Source: Aquimarina mycalae
GTDB lineage: Bacteria; Bacteroidota; Bacteroidia; Flavobacteriales; Flavobacteriaceae
Length of the DNA stretch: 64,000 nt
NCBI RefSeq assembly: GCF_029906345.1
Contig: NZ_JARYGY010000005.1
Span: 248,001 to 312,000 of the forward strand
Direction of reading: 5' to 3'
Under the pieces are notes generated by a model, which saw nothing but the letters and a program-made list of their open reading frames with translations, had not been told where the DNA came from and made no database searches. Positions within the stretch are counted from its first letter, which is position 1. Every line of letters starts with the position of its first letter. The translations under genes were made by a program, and so were the position numbers. Positions 26,799-35,588 of the stretch are shown piece by piece.

Positions 26799-27086
26799 AT
26801 GAAAAAACTATCAGAATCAGAAATACAAGAGCGTTTAAAGGATATTGACGGATGGGAATATCATGATAATGCGATTCATACCACGTTCGAATTTAATGAC
26901 TTTAAAGATGCCTTTTCTGTAATGACTCGTATTGCATTTGAGGCTGAAGCACAACAGCATCACCCAGATTGGGCTAATGTTTATAATAAATTAGCCATAA
27001 GTCTATCCACACATGATGCTGATGGCGTAACAGAAAATGATTTTACACTTGCCAAAATAATTGATGATATTATAGTAGGAGATTGA
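26799..27086 (+). CDS. phhB: 4a-hydroxytetrahydrobiopterin dehydratase
   Basis: Pterin-4a-carbinolamine dehydratase of 95 residues, which regenerates the pterin cofactor after aromatic hydroxylation. The family core is visible in LKDIDGWEYHDNAIHTTFEF and in the active-site motif EAQQHHPDWANVYNKLAISL followed by STHDADGVTENDFTLA. Length is typical. No phenylalanine hydroxylase gene is in the window, so its partner enzyme lies elsewhere or it serves another pterin reaction. Confidence 0.93.
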   Translation: MKKLSESEIQERLKDIDGWEYHDNAIHTTFEFNDFKDAFSVMTRIAFEAEAQQHHPDWANVYNKLAISLSTHDADGVTENDFTLAKIIDDIIVGD

Positions 27087-27106
27087 TAAATTCAACAGGA
27101 TTGGGT

Positions 27107-27137
27107 TTGTTAAAAAAAACCATTCTACTTATGTTTG
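27107..27137 (+). promoter_or_regulatory. Bacteroidota sigma-A type promoter of yebC
   Basis: TTG at 27107-27109, 20 bases, then TATGTTTG at 27130-27137, 23 bases upstream of the yebC ATG. Both elements and spacing fit the Bacteroidota consensus. Confidence 0.65.
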
Positions 27138-27160
27138 TATTCAGATTTTAAATTTAGATT

Positions 27161-27886
27161 ATGGGAAGAGCTTTTGAGTTCAGAAAGGCACGTAAAATGA
27201 AACGTTGGTCAGCAATGTCCAAAGCGTTTACTCGTATTGGTAAAGACATTGTAATGGCTGTAAAAGAAGGAGGTCCTGATCCTGATTCTAATTCACGCCT
27301 AAGAGCAGTCATTCAGAATGCTAAGGCGGTTAATATGCCCAAAGACAATGTAGAACGTGCTATTAAAAGAGCTTCCGACAAAGATCAAAGTGATTATAAA
27401 GAAGTCCTTTTTGAAGGATATGCTCCACACGGTATTGCAATTCTTGTAGAAACTGCCACTGATAATAATAATAGAACAGTTGCTAATGTGAGATCATATT
27501 TCAATAAATGTGATGGAAATTTAGGGACTTCGGGCTCTGTAGAATTTATGTTTGATCATACCTGTAATTTTCGAATTAATGCAGAAGGTCTTGATCCCGA
27601 AGAATTAGAATTAGAATTTATTGATTTTGGTGCTGAAGAAGTTTTCCAGGACGAAGATGGAATATTAATATATGCTCCTTTTGGTAGTTTCGGCGCTATT
27701 CAAAAAGAATTAGAAAGTCGTGAGATAGAAATTTTATCATCTGGTTTTGAAAGAATCCCTCAAGTCACTAAAAAACTTACTCCAGAACAAGCTGCTGATG
27801 TTGAAAAACTTCTAGAAAAGATTGAAGAAGATGATGATGTACAGAATGTTTATCACACTATGGAAGAATCTTCTTCTGATGAGTAA
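27161..27886 (+). CDS. yebC: YebC/PmpR-family protein
   Basis: Protein of 241 residues of the YebC family. It starts with the typical MGRAFEFRKARKMKRWSAMS (variant of the AGHSKWANIK start used by the Bacteroidota subgroup), then FTRIGKDIVMAVKEGGPDPD, NMPKDNVERAIKRA and YEGYAPHGIAILVE-like segments. Members have been described as transcriptional regulators and, for some, as factors easing ribosome stalling at proline stretches. It has a good promoter and its own terminator, so it is monocistronic. Confidence 0.95.
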   Translation: MGRAFEFRKARKMKRWSAMSKAFTRIGKDIVMAVKEGGPDPDSNSRLRAVIQNAKAVNMPKDNVERAIKRASDKDQSDYKEVLFEGYAPHGIAILVETATDNNNRTVANVRSYFNKCDGNLGTSGSVEFMFDHTCNFRINAEGLDPEELELEFIDFGAEEVFQDEDGILIYAPFGSFGAIQKELESREIEILSSGFERIPQVTKKLTPEQAADVEKLLEKIEEDDDVQNVYHTMEESSSDE

Positions 27887-27910
27887 ATAAAAGAATAACA
27901 ATACTTTATG

Positions 27911-27940
27911 AAAAGACTGCCTGTAAAGCAGTCTTTTTTT
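27911..27940 (+). terminator. Terminator of yebC
   Basis: Stem AAAGACTGC / GCAGTCTTT with a seven-base loop and a T tract, 24 bases after the yebC stop. Confidence 0.9.
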
Positions 27941-27987
27941 GTTATGTTTAAATTCACTTTTCGACCAAGATAAAAATTAGCACATTT

Positions 27988-28488
27988 ATGAGACAACTGA
28001 TTTATATTGCATTTCTAAGTTTTGGATTACTTTCGCAAGCTCAGCACATGAACAATGTAACCTTAGGTGAAATTATTACTAAAAACGCAGATACTATTGC
28101 GGGAGTTACTGGAAATTGGCAATTTGTATACAAAGAAACTCCTATGCTATGTGTAACAGATGCTACCAATAACAGAATGCGTATTATTGCACCGATTACA
28201 GAATCAGATAATCTCGATAAAGATTTATTACTAGATTCTATGACCGCGAATTTTCATTCTGCACTTGATGTAAAATATGCAATCTCTAATGGAATTCTTT
28301 GGTCTGCCTATGTTCATCCGTTAAAGGAATTGAGCACAGAACAAGTAGAAAGTGCTATTTCTCAAGTATATCTTGCGGCAAAAACTTTTGGCACCACATT
28401 CTCTAGTACAGAATTAATTTTTGGTGGTGGAAATGTAGAAGAAAAACAAGAAGAAGAAATCAAAAAAGAAAATATTCGTAAATTTTAA
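27988..28488 (+). CDS. Secreted protein of unknown function
   Basis: Protein of 166 residues with a signal peptide (1-18, ending S-Q-A). The mature part (about 20-145) alternates beta strands and helices: GNWQFVYKETPMLCVTDATN, RMRIIAPITESDNLDKDLLL and a helix SAISQVYLAAKTFGTTFSST. The pattern loosely recalls the YbjN/type III chaperone fold, but that is a visual impression. The last 20 residues are highly charged (EEKQEEEIKKENIRK). Its stop codon overlaps that of the convergent acyltransferase gene by three bases. Confidence 0.75.
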   Translation: MRQLIYIAFLSFGLLSQAQHMNNVTLGEIITKNADTIAGVTGNWQFVYKETPMLCVTDATNNRMRIIAPITESDNLDKDLLLDSMTANFHSALDVKYAISNGILWSAYVHPLKELSTEQVESAISQVYLAAKTFGTTFSSTELIFGGGNVEEKQEEEIKKENIRKF

Positions 28489-29042
28489 TCCTCAGGTTCA
28501 AAACTATATTCAGGAACTTTTCCCTTTACGCCTTTAAAAAAATCATACATAAACTTGATGTCCTTTTCTATATCATCTGTAGGATAAAATGCTGATGAAA
28601 TTTGTATTTTCTTTTGACCAAAATTAAATGCTACCATAACAATAGGTACATTGGCCGTTTTAGCGATATAATAAAATCCTGTTTTCCAAGAAGATACTTT
28701 TTTTCTTGTTCCTTCTGGAGCTAATGTTAACCTTAATTCTTCACGTTTCTTAAACTCCTTAGCAATAGCTTCTACTTTATTCTGCCCTGAAGTTCTATCC
28801 AATGGGATACCTCCTACTTTCTTAAAATACCATCCAAATGGCCATTTAAAAAGTTCTTTCTTTCCCATAAAACTTATTTTGACTCCTGCCACTTGTCTTA
28901 CAAGCAAACCCATATAAAAGTCATGCCAACTCGTATGAGGAACAACAATAACCACGCACTTCTTTATATGATCACCATCAAAATCTCCTATCATCTTCCA
29001 CCCCATTATTTTATGAAATATAAAAGATGATAATTGCCTCAT
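28485..29042 (-). CDS. 1-acyl-sn-glycerol-3-phosphate acyltransferase-like protein
   Basis: PlsC-superfamily acyltransferase of 185 residues. The catalytic H-x4-D motif is visible as H-T-S-W-H-D in VVIVVPHTSWHDFYMGLL, and the substrate motif as E-G-T-R in LTLAPEGTRKKVSSWKTGFY. It lacks a long N-terminal membrane segment and is short, like a flavobacterial subgroup involved in lipid or lipid-A acylation; the acceptor is not known. It lies 21 bases after the Kdo fusion gene on the same strand, which would fit an envelope-lipid role. Confidence 0.88.
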   Translation of the reverse strand: MRQLSSFIFHKIMGWKMIGDFDGDHIKKCVVIVVPHTSWHDFYMGLLVRQVAGVKISFMGKKELFKWPFGWYFKKVGGIPLDRTSGQNKVEAIAKEFKKREELRLTLAPEGTRKKVSSWKTGFYYIAKTANVPIVMVAFNFGQKKIQISSAFYPTDDIEKDIKFMYDFFKGVKGKVPEYSFEPED

Positions 29043-29063
29043 AATGTTACTTTAGATTTAGGA

Positions 29064-30938
29064 TTACAATGTACGATAAATTGCCTTAAGGATATCTGCG
29101 TTTATCTTTTCCTGCCAATTCTTACCTAAAGCATTTTCCCATAAAGGCGATAAACCAAGAGCAACAGAAGCCATAACATCTAATTGCTTTTCTGTGACAT
29201 TGGCACAAACTCCTGAAGGTAGTTCAATATTATGAACTTCTTTCATTTTCTTAAATAGTGCTACACCTTCTGGATAGTATTCTCCTAATTTATCAAACAC
29301 AATACAATTACCAATTCCATGTTTAACACCTAATACATAGGCAAGACCATAACTCATAGCATGTGCTACACCTACTTGAGAATATGCAATACTCATCCCT
29401 CCATGCCAAGACGCCATCATCAACTTAGCATCTGCTTCTTCCTTTGCCAACGTATTATCCAAAAATATCTCTTTACACAAATCATACGCCTTTTCACCAT
29501 AACTCTGGCTAAATGCATTTAGATATGTCCCTTTTAAAGATTCGATACAGTGAATATAACAATCCATACCCGTATAGAACCATTGATCTTTAGGTACATC
29601 TTTTATCAGTTCAGGATCTAATATTACCTGATCAAAAGGTGTAAAATCAGAATTAATACCTAGTTTTTTTTCAGGACCCGTCAATACAGTTGTTCTCGAC
29701 ACTTCTGCTCCTGTTCCCGAAATTGTGGGAATCCCAACATGATAGACAGCTTTATTCTCAACCAAATCCCAGCCTTGGTACTCGGTAGCACTCCCTGTAT
29801 TATTTATCATAATAGCAACAGCCTTCGCCAAATCCATTATGGATCCTCCACCAATACCAATAATTCCACTTGGTGTAAAGCTATGTGTTCTTTTTATTTC
29901 TGAAACGAGCAAATCTACTTGAGTAGTCTTAGGTTCTTCTTCTGTAGATATGTATATTATTTTGTCATTACCAGATAAGTCTATTCTATCTTCAATAAAT
30001 GCTTTATTATTTTCAAAAACATCATCTATAAGATAAATAAAAGGGGCTCCATTCTTTCTTTCTGAAGAAAGGATTTGATCAATTTGGTTAAATGATCCTT
30101 TACCAAAAACCACTCTTGGTACCATAGGAAAGTTCTTATGGATGGATTCTTTAACCTCAGGAGTAACAGTAGATGTAATATTCAAAAAATTCTGTTTATT
30201 AATTAATTTTCTAGCTTTTTCTAAATCTTCTGGGGTATCTATTTCCACACCTTCATGATGAGTTTCTATCATTTTAATATTCTTACCATATTCCAGGTAT
30301 CGAATACATTCAATTTTTTCTGAAGCTTCTAAAGTTCTCATCGGTAGGCGATAAAAATCTAAAATAGCTTGTTTTCGAAATGCATAAATCCCTTTATGCT
30401 TATAATATGTATGGTTTATTTCTTTATCTCTAGGATATGGGATTGGAGCACGTGAAAAATAAAGTGCATAATCATCTTTATCCACAATCACCTTAACACT
30501 GTTAGGGTTTACAATATCATCCCAATCATTCATTGGAGTCATTAGGCTTGCCAAATCTATTCGGTCCGCATCTTCTTCCTGAAAAACCTGTAAAACCTTT
30601 TCTAAGCTTTCTCTTTCAGTAAAAGGTTCATCTCCTTGAACGTTGACAACAATATCAACATCCATTTGTTCTACTGCCTCAGCAATCCTATCACTACCAC
30701 AATCATGTTCTTTGATACTCATAATTGCTTTTCCTCCATGAGATGTGATTTCATTATAGATAATATCACTATCCGTAACTACATATACCTCACTAAACAA
30801 GGATGTATTTACTGCGGCTTCATAGGTTCTTAAAATCACTGTTTTACCCTCAAGATCCTGCATTAATTTCCCAGGAAATCGGGATGCAGCATATCTCGCA
30901 GGAATCATTGCGATCGTTTTTAGCTTAGTTTTGTTCAA
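29064..30938 (-). CDS. kdsB-kdnB: Fusion of Kdo cytidylyltransferase (KdsB) and Kdo 8-oxidase-like alcohol dehydrogenase (KdnB)
   Basis: One reading frame of 624 residues carries two enzymes. Residues about 8-248 are KdsB, which activates Kdo to CMP-Kdo: [38 protein letters not shown] and [15 protein letters not shown]. Residues about 260-624 are an iron-dependent alcohol dehydrogenase resembling KdnB of Shewanella, which oxidises Kdo at C8 on the way to 8-amino-Kdo: [48 protein letters not shown]. Metal ligands D459, H463, H526 and H540 are all present. No KdnA aminotransferase lies in the window. The start is a TTG at 30938; the ATG at 30908 would cut the first strand. A PlsC-like gene follows by 21 bases. 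Confidence 0.9.
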   Translation of the reverse strand: MNKTKLKTIAMIPARYAASRFPGKLMQDLEGKTVILRTYEAAVNTSLFSEVYVVTDSDIIYNEITSHGGKAIMSIKEHDCGSDRIAEAVEQMDVDIVVNVQGDEPFTERESLEKVLQVFQEEDADRIDLASLMTPMNDWDDIVNPNSVKVIVDKDDYALYFSRAPIPYPRDKEINHTYYKHKGIYAFRKQAILDFYRLPMRTLEASEKIECIRYLEYGKNIKMIETHHEGVEIDTPEDLEKARKLINKQNFLNITSTVTPEVKESIHKNFPMVPRVVFGKGSFNQIDQILSSERKNGAPFIYLIDDVFENNKAFIEDRIDLSGNDKIIYISTEEEPKTTQVDLLVSEIKRTHSFTPSGIIGIGGGSIMDLAKAVAIMINNTGSATEYQGWDLVENKAVYHVGIPTISGTGAEVSRTTVLTGPEKKLGINSDFTPFDQVILDPELIKDVPKDQWFYTGMDCYIHCIESLKGTYLNAFSQSYGEKAYDLCKEIFLDNTLAKEEADAKLMMASWHGGMSIAYSQVGVAHAMSYGLAYVLGVKHGIGNCIVFDKLGEYYPEGVALFKKMKEVHNIELPSGVCANVTEKQLDVMASVALGLSPLWENALGKNWQEKINADILKAIYRTL

Positions 30939-30986
30939 AATTGCTTGCTTTTTGCAGGGTCAAAAATAACTTTTTTAAATCGATTT

Positions 30987-31550
30987 TCAAGAAGACCGAG
31001 CGAATAGTTTTTTATAAACCTTTCTTAAACCAAAGAACAACAATATTACTAATATAATTGCCAAAGGCGCTATAAAAATAGATACCAAAGACATAATTGA
31101 AGCTGTTCCTGTTTCTACAGTAGCAATAGCAGGATTTGCTAATCCTCCAGTTGTTGCTGTAGATGTTAATCGAGACGCTCCCATAGTACTTTTTACCGTT
31201 GTTGCTGTCCCTCCACCTGCAATAATAGCAAGAGCCCAAGTAACCACAGGGCTCAGGTTTGCAACAGTTGATACCATAACTGCTGTTCCTGCAATCGCCG
31301 CAAGCGGAATCGCTATCGTATCGAGCAAATTATCAAACCATGGAATATAATAGGCCAGAATCTCGACTACTGTAGCTATAGATAAAACGATTAAGGCTAT
31401 GTTACTCCCTACCCATTCCCAATCAGAATTTAAAGGAATAACGCCATAATGACCCGCTAAACTAACTGCTAATAGTGGTAAAAACACTCTAAAACCAACA
31501 GAAGCTGCTAGTCCGATCCCCAAACATATACTTAAAATTGTTTCTTCCAT
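30987..31550 (-). CDS. DUF4126 membrane protein
   Basis: Integral membrane protein of 187 residues with about five hydrophobic segments. It matches DUF4126 from memory: SICLGIGLAASVGFRVFLPL, IPWFDNLLDTIAIPLAAIAG and the glycine-rich IIAGGGTATTVKSTMGASRL. The family has no known role. It lies between the Kdo fusion gene (48 bases downstream) and the RecD-like helicase gene (12 bases upstream), all on the minus strand, so it may be co-transcribed with one or both. Confidence 0.88.
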   Translation of the reverse strand: MEETILSICLGIGLAASVGFRVFLPLLAVSLAGHYGVIPLNSDWEWVGSNIALIVLSIATVVEILAYYIPWFDNLLDTIAIPLAAIAGTAVMVSTVANLSPVVTWALAIIAGGGTATTVKSTMGASRLTSTATTGGLANPAIATVETGTASIMSLVSIFIAPLAIILVILLFFGLRKVYKKLFARSS

Positions 31551-31562
31551 TTTTTTTAAATA

Positions 31563-32990
31563 TTAGTTTTCGATAAAAAAATCATCCTTAAACCCAATAA
31601 GATACAATTTTTGTTTAGCACGTGTAACTGCAGTATACAACCAACGTAAATAATCTTTATTGATTCCTTCTGGAAGATATGGTTGTTCTATAAAGACAGT
31701 ATCCCATTGACCTCCTTGTGATTTATGACAAGTGATTGCATAGGAGAATTTTACTTGTAACCCATTAAAAAACTTGTTGTTCTTTACTCCCAGAAATTTT
31801 TTATATTTCGACTTCTCTCCTTCAAAATCTTTCATTACCTCTTGATACAACTTATTAGATTCTTCATAAGATAATGAAGGCGTTTCTGAAGTTAACGTAT
31901 CCAAAATCAATACCGTTTCCAATGGTTTTTGATCTGGATAATCTACCATAGCAATTTTTACTTCTGCAAAGCGGAAACCGTATAATTCTTTAATTGCATA
32001 GATTTCAAGTATTTTAATAATATCTCCATTAGCTATAAAACCTGCTTCACTTTTAGCATCCAACCAGAAATAATTATTCTTAACCACCATCAAATAATCT
32101 CCTGCAGAAAGTTCTTCTTCTTGAAAAAGTATTCTGGATCGTATTTGTTGATTATAAGTATTCGCTCTTTTATTAGATCTTAGTATAATTACTGATTCTT
32201 CGTGACCAGAACTGGCATAAGAATCATTTAGTGCATCCATAATATCATGACCATCTATTAATCGAATGATATCAGGATATCCGTTTACATCAAACTGAAA
32301 AGATTCATAAAACCCATCATTTAACAATTCTCTTAATGAAGTTGCATTCATAAGAATACCACTATTTTCTGCCTGTCTTACCACTTCATCTAATTCTATC
32401 TGTGTGACTTCTTTATTAAATCCCATAGATAGCGTATCTGGATCCAATGCAGGACTTACTTCTAATTTTACAGGTGGCAACTGTGCTGTGTCTCCAATAA
32501 AAAGGACTTTACAATTATGTCCAGAGTACACATACATCATTAAATCATCTAAAAGTGATCCATTCTCAAATAATTTACTATCACTAGGTGTATCTGGTAT
32601 CATAGAAGCTTCATCAACTATAAAAACCGTATTTCTGCTTTTATTTTGTTTTAATTGAAAAGCAAGACCACCACTACTTGTTTTTTTGGGGTAATATATA
32701 TTTCTATGTATCGTCTGCGCATGTCTACCCGAATAATTACTAATTACTTTAGCAGCACGACCTGTAGGCGCTAACAAAACGGAGCTAAGTTTTGCTTTCC
32801 ACAGGTTTTTAACCAATGTTCCTATTAAAGTTGTTTTTCCTGTACCTGCATACCCTTTGAGCAAAAAAAGTGAATCTTTTGATCCTGATAAGATGAAAGC
32901 AGAAAGTTTCTGAAGTACAACATCTTGTTTTAGAGTGGGTTCAAAAGGAAAATCGTTTTTAAGTAGTTGGTAAAATTCTGTTTCCCTCAT
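31563..32990 (-). CDS. RecD-like ATP-dependent DNA helicase
   Basis: Superfamily 1B helicase of 475 residues counted from the ATG at 32988-32990 (MRETEFYQLLKNDFPFEP); the frame is open 37 codons further, but that stretch is rich in Phe, Tyr and Ile and unlike the family. Walker A is LLKGYAGTGKTTLIGTL, Walker B FIVDEASMIPD, followed by LFIGDTAQLPPV, and the C-terminal UvrD_C_2 block YAITCHKSQGGQWDTVFIEQ with LYTAVTRAKQKLYLIG. It is shorter than RecD2 and has no RecB/RecC partners nearby; such stand-alone helicases are common in Bacteroidota. Confidence 0.92.
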   Translation of the reverse strand: MRETEFYQLLKNDFPFEPTLKQDVVLQKLSAFILSGSKDSLFLLKGYAGTGKTTLIGTLVKNLWKAKLSSVLLAPTGRAAKVISNYSGRHAQTIHRNIYYPKKTSSGGLAFQLKQNKSRNTVFIVDEASMIPDTPSDSKLFENGSLLDDLMMYVYSGHNCKVLFIGDTAQLPPVKLEVSPALDPDTLSMGFNKEVTQIELDEVVRQAENSGILMNATSLRELLNDGFYESFQFDVNGYPDIIRLIDGHDIMDALNDSYASSGHEESVIILRSNKRANTYNQQIRSRILFQEEELSAGDYLMVVKNNYFWLDAKSEAGFIANGDIIKILEIYAIKELYGFRFAEVKIAMVDYPDQKPLETVLILDTLTSETPSLSYEESNKLYQEVMKDFEGEKSKYKKFLGVKNNKFFNGLQVKFSYAITCHKSQGGQWDTVFIEQPYLPEGINKDYLRWLYTAVTRAKQKLYLIGFKDDFFIEN

Positions 32991-33084
32991 GAAATATCGG
33001 TAATAATTAAATCTATAATTTGTTAATAAATCAAAGATAACAATGATTTTTTGGCTATAAACTTTTACGATTAAAAAAAAATTG

Positions 33085-33092
33085 TAGATTTG
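33085..33092 (+). promoter_or_regulatory. Probable -7 box for the 33127 gene
   Basis: TAGATTTG followed by C, 35 bases before the ATG at 33127, fits the Bacteroidota TAnnTTTG element. No TTG lies at the expected -33 distance. Confidence 0.45.
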
Positions 33093-33126
33093 CGTATACA
33101 CTAATGTCTAAAAGCTAAATTATAAA

Positions 33127-33774
33127 ATGAAAATTGTTCTTCAATTAGTTCTATGGGTAGTTATCGCAGCCTTGGGATACCTGGTATATAATTCTGTTAT
33201 GGGTCCAGTAAGATTCAATAAAGTAAAAGAAGTGCGTTATGCACAAGCAATTGAAAGCTTAAAGGATATCCGAAAAGCCGAGTTAGCTCATAAAACAGTA
33301 ACTGGAAAGTTTGAGAAAGATCCAGCTAAATTAATTGCTTTTATAGATACAGCTAAGTTCACACTTACGCAACGTAGGGATTCTAGCTTTATCAGTTTTA
33401 ACAAAATACTACAAATCGACGAACCAAGAGATACTGTTGTAGTTGATACACTTGGGTATGCTTCAATTAAGGATTCCTTATTTCAAGGAAGTGATCGTTA
33501 TAGAAATATGATGACAGTTCCTGTTGAAGGTAAAGATGCTAAGTTTGATCTTGATGCTGGTTTTATTGATAAAAATGGAATTAGGATCGCTGTTTTTGAA
33601 GCAAAAGTTGCTAAAGATATCTTATTACATGATCTTGATAAAGATTTGTTATTTCAAGAAAAAGAAGTGCAATCGGTAGATGGTGTAAATGGTACACATC
33701 TTTCTGTAGGATCTATGATAGAAGTAAATACTACTGGTAACTGGCCTAAATCTTATGGTTCAAACGACCAATAA
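33127..33774 (+). CDS. Membrane-anchored protein of unknown function upstream of DUF3822
   Basis: Protein of 215 residues with one N-terminal membrane helix (about 4-23) and a soluble, mostly periplasmic remainder. Segments such as RFNKVKEVRYAQAIESLKDI and AELAHKTVTGKFEKDPAKLI recall the extended N-terminal helix of pseudopilin-like proteins, though there is no prepilin cleavage motif. It is probably co-transcribed with the DUF3822 gene and rsmD, because its last 20 bases overlap the start of DUF3822. I do not recognise a named family. Confidence 0.8.
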   Translation: MKIVLQLVLWVVIAALGYLVYNSVMGPVRFNKVKEVRYAQAIESLKDIRKAELAHKTVTGKFEKDPAKLIAFIDTAKFTLTQRRDSSFISFNKILQIDEPRDTVVVDTLGYASIKDSLFQGSDRYRNMMTVPVEGKDAKFDLDAGFIDKNGIRIAVFEAKVAKDILLHDLDKDLLFQEKEVQSVDGVNGTHLSVGSMIEVNTTGNWPKSYGSNDQ

Positions 33775-34579
33775 TAATACAGAAACCACAAAATACATAT
33801 TGTCCATTCAGGTAAGCCTGAATGGACTTTCTTTTTGCACAGTAAATTCTGACAATGAGATTATTGCTCTGGAGCAGGAGAATTTTGGGATGCAATTGTC
33901 TCCAGAACAGACTTTGGATAAAATCAAAAATGCTTTTAATACTTACCCTCAACTAAAATACGATTTTAGTTCTGTTGAAGTTATTTATCAAAACGACCTG
34001 TATACATTTGTACCAAAGGCTTTATTTGATCAAGAGTTGCTTAAAGAGTATCTAAAGCATAATATAAAAATATTAGAAAACGATTTTATCGTATATGATG
34101 AGTTAGATCAACACGATCTTGTTACGGTATATATCCCGTACATCAACATCAATAATTTCTTTTTTGAAGCTTTTGGTTCTTTCACTTTTAAGCACTCATC
34201 TTCCGTATTGATTGACACACTTCTTTCTAAAGAAAAAAATAACGAAGCTGCTTGCGTATATGCGCATATGCATGCCGCTAGTTTTGACCTTATTGTAATA
34301 AATAAAGGTAAATTGGTGCTTGGTAACTCATATATTTATGATTCTAACGAGGACTTTTTATACTATTTGATGTTTACCGTAGAGCAATTACGATTGAATC
34401 CAGAAGAATTTCAGCTAATTTTTCTTGGAGACATCTCTAAAAATAGTGATTGCTATACATTGGCTTACAAATATATTCGTCATATAGATTTTGGGAATAA
34501 AAATGAAGCAATTAAAATTTCAGAATCCTTATTACCAATAGAAGCGCACCAACATTTTGTTTTACTAAGTAATTTTTGA
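33755..34579 (+). CDS. DUF3822-family protein
   Basis: Protein of 274 residues, no signal peptide or membrane helix. It matches DUF3822: YILSIQVSLNGLSFCTVNSD near the start, VEVIYQNDLYTFVPKALFDQ, and FGSFTFKHSSSVLIDTLL. The family is thought to have an actin-like ATPase fold (my recollection) and is regularly found next to rsmD in Bacteroidota. It begins 20 bases inside the upstream gene and ends one base before the rsmD ATG, so these genes form one operon. Confidence 0.9.
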   Translation: MVQTTNNNTETTKYILSIQVSLNGLSFCTVNSDNEIIALEQENFGMQLSPEQTLDKIKNAFNTYPQLKYDFSSVEVIYQNDLYTFVPKALFDQELLKEYLKHNIKILENDFIVYDELDQHDLVTVYIPYININNFFFEAFGSFTFKHSSSVLIDTLLSKEKNNEAACVYAHMHAASFDLIVINKGKLVLGNSYIYDSNEDFLYYLMFTVEQLRLNPEEFQLIFLGDISKNSDCYTLAYKYIRHIDFGNKNEAIKISESLLPIEAHQHFVLLSNF

Positions 34580-34580
34580 T

Positions 34581-35117
34581 ATGCGAATTATTTCTGGAAT
34601 ATATAAAGGAAAGCGATTACAGGCTCCAAAAAAACTACCTGTACGTCCTACAACAGATATGGCAAAAGAGGGGTTGTTTAATATTTTAAACCATCATTAT
34701 GTCTTTTCTCAAGTCACTCTTTTAGACTTATTTGCAGGAACAGGTAATATCAGTTATGAATTTGCTTCTCGCGGATCACAACAAATTACTGCTGTAGATG
34801 CTCATTATCCCTGTGTAGGATATATAAAAAGTATTGCCAAAGAATTGGATTTCAATATTGAAACTATTAAAAGCGACGTCTACAGTTATCTCGAAAAGGT
34901 AAAACGAAAATCGGATATCATCTTTGCAGATCCCCCTTATGATTTCACAACAGAACAGTTTCAAAAAATTGCAACCTTAGTTTTTGAGAACGATCTTCTC
35001 AATAAAGATGGCGTATTAATCATTGAACACTCCAAACACACCAACATTGATAATACTCCTAATTTTAGTCATTCCCGAAAATACGGAGGATCTGTATTTA
35101 GTTTTTTTGAAAAATAA
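34581..35117 (+). CDS. rsmD: 16S rRNA (guanine966-N2)-methyltransferase
   Basis: Methyltransferase of 178 residues acting on helix 31 of 16S rRNA. MRIISGIYKGKRLQAPKKLP and PTTDMAKEGLFNIL start the protein, the AdoMet-binding loop is LLDLFAGTGNISYEFASRG, and the catalytic N-P-P-Y-type motif is FADPPYDF. One base separates it from the DUF3822 stop. Length is standard for the family. Confidence 0.95.
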   Translation: MRIISGIYKGKRLQAPKKLPVRPTTDMAKEGLFNILNHHYVFSQVTLLDLFAGTGNISYEFASRGSQQITAVDAHYPCVGYIKSIAKELDFNIETIKSDVYSYLEKVKRKSDIIFADPPYDFTTEQFQKIATLVFENDLLNKDGVLIIEHSKHTNIDNTPNFSHSRKYGGSVFSFFEK

Positions 35118-35135
35118 TTAACTCTAATACACACT

Positions 35136-35588
35136 CTATCCAGTCATTACAGAAGTTCGTATTGAATACTCATCAATACTAGGAAGGTTGCTAAGTGAAT
35201 AAATTTGATGTGAAGTATTACTTATAATATCCTCGTAAAAAGCCAATATTTTGGCATCAAAACCTGGAGTATCTTCTGCAGTTATCTTAAATATATCCAT
35301 CTGATAAATAAAGTTATTTAAAATATGATGACTAGAAGACAGCATTGCTTTATAAATATTTAGTTTAGCATTCTCTAGCTTGATTTTCTTAACGCGTCTG
35401 CGCATATCAAACACCAGAAATAAAGAAAAGATCAGAAGTGGAATAATAAACTCATCGAATTCGAATTGTTCTATACTAGCCAAAAATGCCAAGGCTTGTT
35501 CAAAAAGGTCTAGTTCTAAAAAAATAGCTGTAAAATAAACGAATATGGATATTACTAATCCAATAATCGTAAGCTTATAGTTGCTCAT
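35136..35588 (-). CDS. Small two-helix membrane protein with a DHp-like segment
   Basis: Protein of 150 residues with two membrane helices (about 5-25 and 45-62), then an amphipathic coiled segment (65-85) and MLSSSHHILNNFIYQMDIFK. The S-S-H-H-I-L-N-N-F string looks like the phosphoacceptor helix of a histidine kinase, but no ATPase domain follows; the chain ends after another 60 residues. It could be a relict sensor, a phosphotransfer protein, or unrelated. The ORF ends 18 bases before the convergent rsmD stop. Confidence 0.7.
   Translation of the reverse strand: MSNYKLTIIGLVISIFVYFTAIFLELDLFEQALAFLASIEQFEFDEFIIPLLIFSLFLVFDMRRRVKKIKLENAKLNIYKAMLSSSHHILNNFIYQMDIFKITAEDTPGFDAKILAFYEDIISNTSHQIYSLSNLPSIDEYSIRTSVMTG

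Noticed and set aside
32991..33101. N-terminal extension of the RecD-like helicase by 37 residues
   Set aside because: The added stretch is hydrophobic and low in complexity, and the ATG at 32990 gives a normal start.
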